NCBI GenBank assembly: GCA_015039465.1
Contig: MU129987.1
Coordinates: 366,957-421,912 of the forward strand
Source of the DNA: Phlegmacium glaucopus
Taxonomy: Eukaryota > Basidiomycota > Agaricomycetes > Agaricales > Cortinariaceae
Direction of reading: 5' to 3'
Length of the DNA stretch: 54,956 nt
Below are positions 35,701 through 47,238 of this stretch, in pieces (position 1 is the first letter of the stretch; each line of letters starts with the position of its first letter). The notes under the pieces are model-generated. The model did not search any database. It was not told the origin of the DNA and saw nothing but the letters and a program-made list of their open reading frames with translations. A program made the position numbers and the translations under genes.

Positions 35701-36190
35701 ACCCAACTTCAATTCGACAACTTCATCTTGGAGCTCATCGAAATCGTCAATGGAACCACCCAAGGATGCCCACTCTCCATGATTCTATATGCCTTTTACA
35801 ATTTGCCACTGATCCAGTCAGCAAGCACAAGAACAAAACCTCTATCAGGTTCGTCGACGACACAATGTTCCTAGCCATTGGCAAGACCCTTGCTGACACC
35901 CACAATACCATCCGCAAAATGATGGAGTGCCCCAATGGCAGCTTCAACTGGTCTATCTCTCATAACTCTCCTTTTGAACTGACTAAACTAGCCCTGATGA
36001 ACTTCCCTCGTTCACATCACAATATCGCCCCTGTAGACCTCACACTCACGAGGGTCAACCTCGATGGCTCTCAGACCCTGCAAACTATCAACACAACCAA
36101 CACCTATAAATATCTAGGGGTACTACTCGACCCCAAGCTCTGCTGGGCTGGTCACCACCAGAAGGTAGTTGCCACCGCAACCTGGTAGTC
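32796..36190 (+). pseudogene. LINE endonuclease and reverse transcriptase, disrupted
   Basis: Endonuclease signs: WDVIAIQEPWLD, HLSLFNIYNDC, then after the insertion LSDFNRHHPLWE and RPALADHLPI. RT signs: FFNVQGAFPN where related elements have an Asp in this motif, VNGTTQGCPLSMILYAFYN, RFVDDTMFLAIG near 35,850, and YKYLGVLLDPKLCW. Several stops and frame changes separate these blocks. The Asn replacing the first catalytic Asp of the RT palm would inactivate it. Confidence 0.75.
33115..34121. mobile_element. TCCTG-rich TIR element inside the LINE endonuclease
   Basis: Ends GCATCAGGAAAAATGA and its exact reverse complement. Left arm: about six 21-bp units GCAACCTGAGGCAACCTGAGA at 33,236-33,372. 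Right arm: 10-bp GTGTCCTGGG units at 33,955-34,060. Flanking LINE sequence runs from IYNDC to THNDNL. The shared flank is at most 2-3 bp, so the superfamily is not assigned. No coding region; 33,420-33,940 is plain AT-rich sequence. Confidence 0.75.
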
Positions 36191-36227
36191 ACTTCAAATT
36201 GCTCGCCTATCCAGGATCTCAGGGGGT

Positions 36228-37589
36228 ATGCCCCCAAAACACATACAACAACTCTACAACACCGTGTCTGTCCCTACTTTTACCTATGCCACTGACGTCT
36301 GGTTTACAGGAATCCACCCTGGCCCCTCAGGGCTCAAACACATGGGATCCATAGCCATCACAAAAAAGCTGACCACTATTCAGAGACGTGTTGCCAAAAC
36401 AATAACGGGAGTGCTCAACTCTGCTGCAGGCGACATCCTTGAAGTCCATGCTAACCTCCTTCCGATAGATCTCCTTTTCAACAAGGTTCTATTCCGAGCA
36501 GCCACCAGAATAGCCTCTCTCCCCTCCTCCCACCCCCTACACTCCCTGGCCCGCAAAGCCTCTAAACGATATGTTAAAAAACACTGGTCACCTCTCCACA
36601 ACCTCTTCTTTACTACTGACATTGTCCCTTCATTGTTAGAAACAATCCTTGCCACCTGGCATCAGCCCAACTATGTTCCCTCCTTCACCACCTCCATCCT
36701 CGACAGCAGAGACAAGGCCCTCAAAGCCGCAATCACCCATCACAAGACACAGGTCTCTGTCTACTGCGATGGATCTGGATTTGAAAATGGAGTAGGGGCC
36801 GTGGCCGTCCTTTACATCAACCTGATAGAAAAACACTCTCTACGATACCACCTCAGCTTCCTCTCTGACCACACCATATATGAAGGCAAAATAGTAGGGC
36901 TCACCCTAGCACTGCACCTGCTCAATGCCCTACACTTCCAACTACGTAAGTATACCGTTATCGGTACTGACAACCAAGCCTCTATTAGCGCCCTCAACAA
37001 CCAACACCCTCACCCCGCTCATCACCTGCTTGACCATGTACACGAAGCTGCGGAACAACTCCACTCCACTCAAAGCCGCTTCACAAATGCCCACGCACCC
37101 AAGCCCCCAACCCACAATGTCATCAAGCTTCAAATCCACTGGACACCTGGCCATGAAAAATTTCCCCCCAACGAACGAGCAGATGCCCTAGCGAAACAAG
37201 CTGCCCAAGGCTCCTCAAGCCCCAAGAACCTTCTCCACCTTTACCTACGCGACACTCCACTCCCAACTAGTATATCAGCCACACATCAAGATAACCTATC
37301 CCGCATCCGCAAAACCTGGAAGAAGCGATGGAAGACCTCATCTCGCTACCCCCTTATCCACTCCCTCGACAAATCCCTGCCCTCAAACAAATTCCTCAAA
37401 CTCATCAACCCTCTCAATCAATGTCAATCCGCTATTCTCACCCAGCTCTGTACGGGGCACTCCCCACTCAACCAGCACCTCTTCCGCATACACCACTCCA
37501 AAACTCCTACCTGCCCCCACTGCCAAGGCCTTACAGTCGAATCAGTACACCACTTTCTGCTCCACTGCCCTCATTACCAACACAAATGA
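36228..37589 (+). CDS. LINE RNase H domain and C-terminal zinc knuckle, open segment
   Basis: A 453-codon open stretch continuing the LINE ORF2. It opens with the RT thumb (MPPKHIQQLYNTV), then RNase H with VYCDGSGFENGVGAVAVLY, YEGKIVGLTLALHLL, VIGTDNQASI and IHWTPGHEKFPPNERADALAK, which carries the D-E-D and His/Asp set. It ends CPHCQGLTVESVHHFLLHCPHY, a CCHC-like motif. This domain looks intact while the RT upstream does not. The first Met is not a true start. Confidence 0.75.
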   Translation: MPPKHIQQLYNTVSVPTFTYATDVWFTGIHPGPSGLKHMGSIAITKKLTTIQRRVAKTITGVLNSAAGDILEVHANLLPIDLLFNKVLFRAATRIASLPSSHPLHSLARKASKRYVKKHWSPLHNLFFTTDIVPSLLETILATWHQPNYVPSFTTSILDSRDKALKAAITHHKTQVSVYCDGSGFENGVGAVAVLYINLIEKHSLRYHLSFLSDHTIYEGKIVGLTLALHLLNALHFQLRKYTVIGTDNQASISALNNQHPHPAHHLLDHVHEAAEQLHSTQSRFTNAHAPKPPTHNVIKLQIHWTPGHEKFPPNERADALAKQAAQGSSSPKNLLHLYLRDTPLPTSISATHQDNLSRIRKTWKKRWKTSSRYPLIHSLDKSLPSNKFLKLINPLNQCQSAILTQLCTGHSPLNQHLFRIHHSKTPTCPHCQGLTVESVHHFLLHCPHYQHK

Positions 37590-38233
37590 CACATACTCCA
37601 GCGCAAACTTAGACGCAACGCCGACTCCATCTCATTCTTACTCTCAGACCCCTCTGCCACCAAACCACTGCTCAAATATATCCATGCTACCAAACATTTC
37701 AAAACCCAAGCCCTCTCTGCCCGCAACACCACCCTTGCCATTAACCTGACCCCCCACCACAATCACAACCCCAGATGACCACACCCATCCTCCGTCCGTA
37801 ACCCTCTAACCACTCAAGGCACTCGTCACCTCAGCCTTCCCCCGCCAGCTCTCAACCCTCCCTTACACTAACCTCTTCCTAGCTAGCCTGGCTGTCATCG
37901 AGACGCTCTTTTATACACCCTCATCTGCACAGCAGACCCTGTCGCCTTCGTCCACCAAGCTACCTCACTTACATTTCATTTCATTCTCTCAGGATCTTAA
38001 TATGGGAGCATAGTCTAAGACGGTGGCGGATACACTGACCTGCTTTTACTCTGCTGCCTTGTCAGCGGGGGGGCGTGGTATTCTATGGCTCTTGTAGTCT
38101 TAGATAGGTATTGACTTAACACACCCCTCAGCTATGCTCTCTTAGTCCAGCCTCCTGTATGCAAGTACTGTGTAACATGAGGACCATGTCTTCTCGCACA
38201 ATAAATCTGATTTAAAAAATAAAAAAAATAAAA

Positions 38234-40982
38234 ATGCACAATCTCTATCTCGTCATGAAGGGGTGCAACACTCCCACTGCTGATGAGATACTTATGGCTT
38301 CAGGAAAGAAGACTTTCAACAACTCACTTCAAGCAGAGTATCTCAAGATAATTGAGCAGCAGGCTTCAGGTATCAAGGAGGCATTCATGAAGCAGCAAGC
38401 AAAGGCAGCTGTACATAACATCTAATATCTTTCTCGAAGGGTGTTCATGAATACTTTTAGGAACCTTGGGATCAAGAGATATTCAAGTGACTTCTAATCG
38501 AATGGATGGTCACTTGTGATCAACCTTTTGAGGAAGTTGAGAAGCCAGAATTTATCACAGCTATGAGCTATGGGAGAACTAGTAAATTCACACTGCCCAA
38601 ATGGGATGGCGTTCAAAGGCGGGTAATGAAGCTTGGTGAGGAGAATGTTGAGCACCTTAAGGCTATGTTTGCGGTATGGTTTCTTGGTCATAACATGTTC
38701 TTCACTCACTTTTTTCATGTCAAGGCTCTCAAGGGAAAGATTAGTCTTTCACTCAACACCTGGACGTCTAGTAACTGCTATGCTTTTTTGGCCATTGTCG
38801 CGCACTACATCACAAATGAAGGGGAGTGTGGTGAGTCTTCCAATGGTTACTCGTTTGACTACTGCTCACATTTACCCTAGAGGAACTCCTCATTGACTTT
38901 CAAGAGTTAATCGGGCAATACTCTGGAGAGAACATGGCTGCCGTCGTCTGGTCAACATTGGAGACATATAATATTCAGGACAAGGTTCATTCAAATAATA
39001 TCTCATTATTTGTTTGTCTTAATTGACTCAAAATCCGCTAGATAATTGCTATAATGATGGACAATGCTAGTAATAATGACACGTTGATGGAGGCCCTGGA
39101 GTCACGGTGTGAAGGTGCAGGTATTGAATTTTCTGCTTCTGCGGCACGTATGCGATGCATGCCACATACTATCCACCTCGCAGCTATAAAGGTATGTCCT
39201 GGACTCATACTTTCCTAGTCTATTATCTGATTCACAGTTCAGCTGCTCAAGAGGATAGGTATTATGTTGAAATCCAACGCCACCCATGTGAGCTCGAATG
39301 TCAACTATCAAGATGATCTCAATGTTGGTCTTGATTGTGCACATGATGTTGATCCCACAGCCACTGAAGATGAGGTGGACAATGAAGCAATTAGTGCAGA
39401 ACCCACTGATCTTGCAAAGGCAGCAGTTCAAAAGGTTATCTTTGTTGACAAGGATTGTCATTCATTTCTCATTTTGTTCTCATTGGGATTTGAAATTTAG
39501 CTTTGAAGAATCATTCACTCAGTTTGGTCAACTCCTCAGCATCAAGAGAGTTGGGCCCAACAAATTCAAACTGCAAATTCTCAGAATGGCACATTGCAAC
39601 CAAATCTTATACTTATCCTCGATGTTAAAACCCGCTGGTCGTCAACTCATCAGATGCTTCATAAGCCTGCCACTCACTCACATGTATGATTTTCTTCTGA
39701 TTTATAGCCAGGTCATGCGCTTGACTATTGTGCGGCTGTCGACTCCTTCTTGCATGTTCACCGAGACCTCTGGTCATTCACACTATCAGCAGAAGAGTGG
39801 CAGGCCATTGAACTTGTTGCTACCTGGTTGAAGTCTACTCAGATGTCCACAACCTAAACGCCAATGCTTTCAACAACACACGCTGTGTTTTGTGGCCTCC
39901 AGGATGAGCTTCGTGAAATCATTCAAGATCTTCCAGACTCTGTCCCACCTTCTCTCAAGCAGGGGCTTACAGACGCACACCGCAAATTCAGTGATTATTA
40001 CTATAAAATTGATACATCACCATATTATCTCTGGTCATCTCGTGAGTGTTATAAATTCCTATGTGCCATTACATGTACCCATAACAATTTCAGTCTTAGA
40101 CCCGCACATATCTTACAAGGCTCTACAGGAGGATTTTGCCAATGACACAACTCTCCTTGCACAGCTTGAGTCTTTGAAACTGAATCTCCGGTTACACTTC
40201 GACACTAACTACAGCTCGCCTTAAAACTCATCCAACTCTGTTCATCTTTCATCCACCCCAACATCATCTTTTCTTTCTGTGACCTCAGAGCCTATGTCGA
40301 CCGCATCAAATCCCAACCGTTCTCCACAGAAGAACTATACTGCAAGGTACCGCCAAAAGCCTGCCACTGTTGATGAATTAACCAAGTTCTGGAACATGCC
40401 ACAAGAAGACTTTGAAACCTGTAACCCTGTTCGGTGGTGGCACCAGCGGCATGCTCAGTTTCCAAATCTCTATTGTCTTGCCCGCAATATTTTCTCTATT
40501 CCAGGTATTTTTTCTGCACTTATCTTTGTGTATACAATATATTCATTAGGATTGTGGGTTGGGTTCTAGGATCTGCTGTCGCAGTCGAGTGTATCTTTTC
40601 AGGTGGTTGGGACACAATCTCACTTCATCATGCAAGCCAAAAACCCGATACCATTAGGGTTCTCATGTTAGTAAAGCGCCGACTCATCCTTAAGCGTCAT
40701 AGTGCTCAGCATGACTAGTTTCCATTCCTTCTTTGTCTCTTCCATGCTTCATATCTACCTCTGCACATTTCTTTTATCAGTACCTTGTATTCAAATATTG
40801 CTGGTATTTTATTGACTGGATTACAAAGGACAACGGCCATTGGTACCTGTTTTAGACCCAACCCAACCTGACCCATTTAGCAACAATGGTCAAGTAAAAA
40901 TGGGATGGCTGTCTATGTAGGCAACCTATTTGACCCATAACTCTGATGGCCGTACCTGTAATACGGACAGTGCACAGCCCTA
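38234..40982 (+). mobile_element. hAT element, 5' end missing
   Basis: The right end reads GGACAGTGCACAGCCCTA, giving a hAT-like terminus TAGGGCTGTGCACTGTCC in reverse complement at 40,965-40,982. The left terminus is not found because the LINE A-rich tail ends directly before the transposase remnant. Possibly the LINE inserted into this element. Confidence 0.65.
38240..40720 (+). pseudogene. hAT transposase, decayed
   Basis: Blocks in order: VTCDQPFEEVEKPEF; KGKISLSLNTWTSSNCYAF and LAIVAHYITNEG; LLIDFQELIGQYSGENMA; after an intron-like gap at 38,987-39,040, IAIMMDNASNNDTLMEALES and RMRCMPHTIHLAAIK; and near the C-terminus FETCNPVRWWHQRHAQFPN and SAVAVECIFSGGWDTISL, the hATC dimerisation motif. 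In relatives I recall Arg at both variant positions (ERIFSGGRD); CGT to TGT and CGG to TGG transitions explain the changes. Several stops and frame changes. The 5' part is replaced by the LINE tail. Confidence 0.8.
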
Positions 40983-41176
40983 TGTGAGGGGCAATGAGGG
41001 CGGCAATGACGAGAGCAATGTGGATGTTCAAAGTTCAAACGAGGGACCTGGATGGTGACAAGAGCGACGATGATGAGGGGATGTATGCTGATTACAGCAA
41101 TGACAAAGCTGGGGATGCTGCTGGACATATTTACTAGCAAAGGTAAGAGTAAAATATTCACACAGCAACTAGTAGC
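40983..41176. repeat. LTR-family-A fragment
   Basis: GGGGCAATGAGGGCGGCAATGA and neighbouring text resemble the minus strand of the family-A minisatellite. It is the target into which the next solo LTR inserted. Confidence 0.45.
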
Positions 41177-42332
41177 TGTTAAGTTTGAGAACTCTATTCC
41201 GGAGTATTGGATGGAGTTTGATTGGAATGGAACCACAGAATGGGAAAGGACTATAGCCTCAGCGTATATGCTGTGCTACCCTAAACCTTCATGTCCTAAT
41301 TTCGGAGTAAGAATGGAACAGAGTGGAACCGGAAGTAGCAGTAACTTAGAGGAAGACTAGGAGGAGGAAACTATGTTGATATTCGAACTGAGGGAAAACA
41401 TACAAGTTTGAGTACTTAAATAATAAAAGGAATTGCAACCAAAATATAAAGTATAAATATAAAGTGCTGCATTCTGCTCCCGAAAGGTCCTGCATTCTTG
41501 GGGTGAATAATCCATGGCTGGTGTGCTGACTGATAGTGGGAATGTGATGACAAAGAAATAGTGATAGTGGTGAAGTGTTAAGTTTAAAATAAGGGGTCAC
41601 GTCAGAGTAACACCGGATCGGACGGAACGGAACCGGAACAAGTAATGGAAAGGACTTTGGCCTCAGCATATGTGCTGTGCCGCCCAGCTCCTACAATGTC
41701 CTGATTTTGGAACCAGAAGAGAACGGAAAGTCGGAAGACCTCAGTGACTTAGAGGACGAACAAGAGGAGGAAACTAAGATGATATTTGAACTGAGGGAAA
41801 ACATACAAGTTCGAGTACTTTAAATATAAAAGGAATTGCAACCGAAATATAGAATATAAATATAAGTGCTGCATTCTGCTCCCGGAAAAGGTCCTGCATT
41901 CTTGGGTGAATAATCCATGGCTGGTGTGCTGACTGATAGTGGGAAAGTGATGACAAAGGAATAGTTGTTATGACGAAGGTGTGGTAAGGGGTTTGGGATA
42001 TCGTCGGAAGAGTCGGAATGATACAGAGAAGTCTCGGAGTCAGACATAGGAGGAGTAGAGTCGGAGACAAGAGAAAGTACTGGAATGGAGTATGAACTAC
42101 CGGAAACAACTCCGACGGAGTCAGACCAGAGTAACGTGTGACAGAATGTAACACAAAGAAGTGGTAATGGGTGCGGAGTATAGACGGAGGGACCGGAATG
42201 ACGTGGAGAAGTCTTGGGGTTGAATGTAGGAGGAGTAGTTCGGGATGTGAGGGGAAGCACTGTATGGAGTACGGACTACTGGAGACAACTCCGACGGAGC
42301 TGGACCGGAGTAACGTATGACAGAATGTAACA
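41177..42332. mobile_element. Solo LTR, family B (copy 2), split by copy 3
   Basis: Starts TGTTAAGTT at 41,177, ends AATGTAACA at 42,332, and is flanked by a perfect 5-bp duplication GTAGC (41,172-41,176 and 42,333-42,337). The left part (to 41,575) and right part (from 42,159) together align with the intact copy at 20,047-20,617. Confidence 0.85.
41576..42153. mobile_element. Solo LTR, family B (copy 3), nested
   Basis: 578 bp from TGTTAAGTTT to AATGTAACA inside copy 2. The flanks are TGAAG (left) and CAAAG (right). Copy 1 has CGAAG at the matching place, so a CGAAG duplication with one CpG transition per side explains both. Confidence 0.8.
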
Positions 42333-42337
42333 GTAGC

Positions 42338-43342
42338 TCATGTTTTCTGCCATTCTCAGACTCGGACTCTTCCTATTAACATACTGAATTCAGACCAACC
42401 TTGGTTTATTTCAACATAGGCCATCACGATAGCCTAGTACTACTACTATACACTCACTGAACTCATCATTTCAATATGGATGACAACTTTTACTCCCCCT
42501 CTCATATGAAAATCTATGTCTACATATTCCTTTACTTTAATAACTTGAATGCACTTATTTCGACCTTTTTCCCTTTCTTAATCTACTTGTGACATCCACT
42601 TTGATACTTGAATCACTTACTAATTGCCCTTTCCGATGCTTATGGCCAGCTTTTTGTGACCCTTAACCAGCCCTTGAGTCCTTTTTGTTCTTAATTTGCT
42701 TACTTATTTAGTACTTGAATATCTAGTTGATTCACTTTCTAGCTATAGGTACATACAAGGATGGTTTCAAGTGCGAAAAAAGTCAACAAGTGGAAATTTA
42801 GTTAGTGACTGGGCTTGAAAAAGAACAACCTCCTTGAACAAGTGACTGTCAAGAAGATTTTCCATTCCTTGATCCACTTCTTGAAATGGCATCAAGCGAG
42901 TCAAGGGGGTTTCAAGAGAGGTTCAAGGACTAACGTGTTTTGCTGATGAAGGGGCTTTCGATGGCGTGTTTTCATCGTTTCGAGAATGCTTGCAATGCAT
43001 GACGGGCCAACGGCTGTTGATAAACAATAAACGCACTCTAATCTGGGACAATCACGTGAAAAATTTCCTTTTTTACTCATAAAAAAGTTCATGTACTCGA
43101 TTGCAGTTAAGTTTTACCAGTCTCTATGGGATCAATTACCCGGGCTGGCCTATCCGAATTTGGAATCACTGGAAAAAACCATTTGTCATTCGATTACCCA
43201 ATCATCTCTTATTAGAGACTGGATGCGAATCTAGAGCAGGCTTCATAACGAAATAATAAATTGACGCCACTGGCCAAATACAGTTAAACAAAAACTGTGC
43301 TCCCCGACATACTCCGACCCCTGTCCAGCACATTATTCACCC
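42338..43342. other. Gene-free stretch upstream of ATP17
   Basis: AT-rich. 42,700-42,930 is unusually rich in CAAG/CTTG motifs, as is 22,250-22,520, possibly ends of another short element. The promoter of ATP17 must lie in the right part; I see no clear TATA box. Confidence 0.45.
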
Positions 43343-43765
43343 ATGCACGCAACCCTCATCCGCCGTCAACTTGGAGGTCTAATTCCTCCTAAAATCGCAA
43401 CCCCAAAACTCGTCGTAAGAACCTTTTATTACCTCGTTCTTCCCTGATTTTTTATTGGGTTTTTTTTTTCAAACACGCTATAGTCTGGTGGATCTGGTGC
43501 TGGACTAGGACCTCTCGTAGATTTTTATTCGAAACTTCCTAAAGGAAATGCGATTTCTGTTGGTGGTTTCAAGGGTCGTTACTTTGATGGCAAGAATGCG
43601 TCTGGAGTGCCGCTTGTTCGTTTGATTGGTGGTCTGTTCCTTATTGGTTATACTATTGATTATAATAGTGAGTAGTGACATTTCATCATGATTTTTACGA
43701 TTTTCTGAAAGTTTTTCCTGTTTTCTTTAGTGCATCTGAGTACGTCTTTTCAAGAAAGAGCATAG
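43343..43765 (+). CDS. ATP17: Mitochondrial ATP synthase subunit f
   Basis: Small membrane subunit of the F0 stator/peripheral region of F1F0 ATP synthase in the mitochondrial inner membrane. Exons 43,343-43,414, 43,494-43,677 and 43,731-43,765; introns 79 and 53 bp with GTAAGA/TAG and GTGAGT/TAG borders. The protein starts MHATLIRRQLGGLIPPKIAT, continues FYSKLPKGNA, GGFKGRYFDGKNASGVP and the membrane helix LVRLIGGLFLIGYTIDY. The total of about 96 residues suits the family. The ending (NMHLSTSFQERA) departs from the basic His/Lys-rich tail I recall in relatives (HLKHHK-like), so the last exon may be mis-split or diverged. This is the one ordinary housekeeping gene in the window. Confidence 0.88.
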
Positions 43766-45322
43766 TGCTCTGTTCAGGTATTGACGCATTTTCAACAGAA
43801 CATCACAAGAACCGCGCACACTAGACGACAGACACACACTCGACCCTACACTTGTATATCTCGGAAGAATAGATTGTATCAAAACAAAGTATCTTATTAT
43901 CTGCAGTGCTGCTGTTTGGAGGACTCTGAGATCCGGACCTTTACTCCACTTTCCATTGTGGGTTTGGTAAGTTTTGTATACCGCCTATCTGGAACATCAT
44001 TAGCGTATTTGTCCCTTCACAATCTATTGACAACAAGTTTTTTGCAGATAAGATGTGTTCGATAGAAGTTTCATTTCGGTGGTGATTGAAAGTCGCCGCC
44101 ACCTTCGTGACTTTTACGGGCCTTTCAACTTACCCACGTCGTCAACGATAGCTGTGATGATTTCCGCAACCTCTGTTTGCACGTGCATCGGAAGCCTTTT
44201 ATCCCCCCCTAAGGTCAGCTGAGCCTTGAAATAACTCTTCGGCCGGGCTCCACAGAGATCTCTTCACCCTATCCTAGCCTATCCTAGATGAGTTTTTCGC
44301 TCCACAGCCGCAGTGATTGTCTGCGTCGGACACGTTTCCCGCAACTTCTGAAGCAACAGCTTCTTCTCCCGTCACTTCTCACTCTTCTCAGATACAAATA
44401 TTCATAAGCTTGAGAGAGAGAGAGATAGAGCACGTACATTTCGGCAAGTGAGCACCACTTCGAAGGATCCTTTCATTCCAGACTCCACAGCCCCATCATG
44501 ATCACGGATTTTGGCCAAACAGGACCGAGGCATGCCTCCCTAACGTTGCTCTTATTTTTGTTTTTAAACTTAGCTCTTCGGGATGGACCGTCATTAACGT
44601 AAAGCGCTGAACATTCGCGGGAACCGCACAGAAAAGTTTCGAAAAAGTTTGTTCACTGCATGTAAGAAGGGGGTTTCGAATGTTTACTCCGACGTTCTAA
44701 GGTTAGATTATGGTCAGATTGCGACCAAATGTGGACTCGGCTTTACACTGCCTAGCCGTCTATGTATCCTCTGGCATAAAAGCCTATGGATTGCTGATGG
44801 AAGGCCAAAATAGTTTAAATTTCCCCCACGTTGACTAGGAATCGATGAAGATAACATGTTTACAGCCTTACAGGTTGGCATGATAAGGACGTTCGAGTTC
44901 CGCAAAACAGTCAATAGATTGACCTCCAGACGACGTCGGACCTTGGTCGCCGGGCTTATCGCACTGAGCGCGTGCTTTCGGTTACTCCATCAGAACTCGG
45001 TGCGGAACACCACCCCAATAGTGGTTAGATTTACAAAGGCACAGGGTTGTTTTTTTTTTTCATCTACGTCATAATGAACTAAGAATAAGAAATGGCTATG
45101 TAAGATAGATGTATGTATGATTCTCTTTCAAAGTTGAACTCAAACGTGTCAGGTACATGTGCCGACATCCCTCTTTACACCTTCCATTTTCGCCCATGTC
45201 AGCAGACCGGGTTCTTGGTTACCTGGATAGCGTGTCATAGGGTACCCATGTAATAGTATTTGACTGGCAGTAAGTAACTCTGGCAACAACAAAAGCATGC
45301 GAGAGAAAAATAAAATGGTGGG
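43766..45322. other. No recognised gene
   Basis: Probably the ATP17 3' UTR followed by intergenic DNA. A short (GA)n run lies at 44,412-44,430. Candidate frames are short and without motifs. Confidence 0.45.
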
Positions 45323-47224
45323 TCATATAAGGTGTGTACAACGCAGTTGTAATGAAGGTATCATGATGGGGGTGGTGGGTAAACAATTGGAACAATAGGG
45401 GAGGCCACTCAGACTAACCTCCTGCCTTCTGCCTTCCGGAAGAGCTGCTCCCATTCCTTCACTTCGTATACCAGCAACAGCTCCATCAAGTACTGTTTCC
45501 AAAGGCAGCCACCGCTCCATCTCCTCCTCTCGTACTGTTGTTGCAGGCTTCCTTTCAACTGCTTGCTTGTCAACTCGATATTCCACTCCAATGTCCCCTT
45601 GGAACCTCTCCTTCACCTCTTTGGTTATCATTTCCATTCTCCGTGCAATCCACTTGACACGTTTCTCATCCAGAAACCGTCGCTCTCTTTCAATTGACGA
45701 GTGCATGAAATAATCGCATATAAGCACAGATTCTTCGTTTCGTTCCTTCCCTTTCCCCTTCTCAACCGCCCTGTTCCAATCATCTCCAATTTCTTCCTCC
45801 CTTAACCTCTGGTGCGCACTGATGGTATCCTCCACTTTCATTGTCCAGCTGTTCTCTATAGTATATGATTTGCTTACGTCGGCAGCTCCTAGTCGATAAT
45901 GGATGTGCTCTAAAATCGACCGATGATGTTTTCGAAGTGAATCCACGTTATTACTATCGCTGCATACGGGGTCAGCTTTAGGATCAGTTTTGGCCTGAAT
46001 TTCCACTTCAAGTAGAAGGTGTCCGACATCAACGAGGAACGCATCTGAATTTGTCGAGTAGAAAGTGTCTATTTCGTTGTCTCGGGTGTAAACTCGTGTC
46101 GTACGCTCCTTGTGATCGAAAACTGTGATATATAGAACCCTTTCTCCGAGTTTGGGTCTCTCCGCATTATCAGGCTCACTGTCCGCATTCTCGTGCTCAT
46201 CCTCCCCATGCGCAGGTACACTCTGGTTGGATGGGCGTTTCCGAGTCAAAGTATAATAAAGTGAGAGGTCAGGGCTGCTGAATGGCTCAATGAGTCCAGC
46301 GAACGACGTGATAATCTTCAGAAAGTCTCACGCTCGGGTGAGAGGCAGCATCTTGTATGTTAAGATTTCGTTGTCTTTGTTGCAAGTGGGAAGGGGTTCA
46401 TATTCGTCCAGTTCCAGAATAATCTCCAGTGGAGACGCGTCGTCCCTCTTCGGATTCCAAGCCCACATACCCAACCGCATTACAGAAAGCCCAACTTCCA
46501 AGCAGAGCCAACTAACAGGACCGATTTTCGATGCCGAATTCTGAACGACGCTAAAACACCCAAAGCATCCCACAACAGATGCTAGGAGACCGAGAAGGAG
46601 GAGATATAGCAACAGCCATGTGCGTGCATCTACTTCATGTTTCTTCGTGTCGTGGGGCTCAACGGCTGCCTCGATGTCGGTATTAGGCAGCTGATCTCGT
46701 TTGACAATGTATTGGTCGGAAAGAGTGGTTATTCGTCGTTGTATGAGTAGCTGAATGAGCGTGGCCGTGATGAAGCCTCGAAAAACCCCACGAAGCTCCG
46801 GGGCCAAGGGCCGATGGAGCGCCGGAGGCTAACCCCCAAGGTCAGACCAGGTCGTTTGTATTTGTGAGAGGGTGGCTACTAAGGTCCGAACGTGGTTGGA
46901 GGGCAATTTCGTCAAGCGAACGCCAGTATCTGTGAAAGGAATCCGAAGACCATCCGCCCATGGCTTTGACGACGTCAGGAATTCCGTGGGGCCGCCAATA
47001 GGAAAACAGTTTCCCGTTATACGTGGGTAGCCAAGTTTGTTGTAATGAGTGTGGATGGCGCAGCGACTTCTTGCGTTGATGATGCTAGACGAGATGTGGT
47101 GTAGTGTTTCAAAGAGTGTATAGACGAAATTTTTGAAGGCGATGGAATCGGAGTGCCTGCGGATGAGGTGGTAGTGTGTTAAGGATAGATGAATTGCGTC
47201 GCAAGTTAGGGACAGGTAGACCAC
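45323..47224 (-). pseudogene. Conserved-looking membrane protein gene with two nonsense codons
   Basis: Minus-strand frame runs from near 47,224 (VYLSLTCDAIHLSL) through GGPTEFLTSSKPWADGL, HVRTLVATLSQIQTTWSDLGG, a TAG stop at 46,829-46,831, then in the same frame PPALHRPLAPELRGVFRGF, a hydrophobic segment WLLLYLLLLGLLASVVGCFG, CNKDNEILTYKMLPLTRA, a TGA stop at 46,328-46,330, then DFLKIITSFAGLIEPF and about 300 further codons to 45,323. Since the frame is otherwise open over 1.9 kb, the stops look like recent CAG to TAG and CGA to TGA changes. The product would be a membrane protein with one or two helices and a large polar C-terminus (KERTTRVYTRDNE). Function unknown. The 5' end may be truncated by the retroelement scrap next to it. 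Confidence 0.65.
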
Positions 47225-47238
47225 TGTCTGCTAAATTA

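Larger units (their letters stand above)
32796..38233 (+). mobile_element. LINE (non-LTR retrotransposon), 5'-truncated, with RNase H
   Basis: Order: apurinic endonuclease (32,796-33,118 and 34,122-34,700), reverse transcriptase (about 35,140-36,190), RNase H and a C-terminal CCHC-like motif (to 37,589), 3' UTR and an A-rich tail (38,214-38,233). EN-RT-RH order fits Tad/I-type LINEs. ORF1 and the start of the endonuclease are absent because the GATCAG-rich element abuts at 32,795. A 1-kb TIR element splits the endonuclease. Confidence 0.8.
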
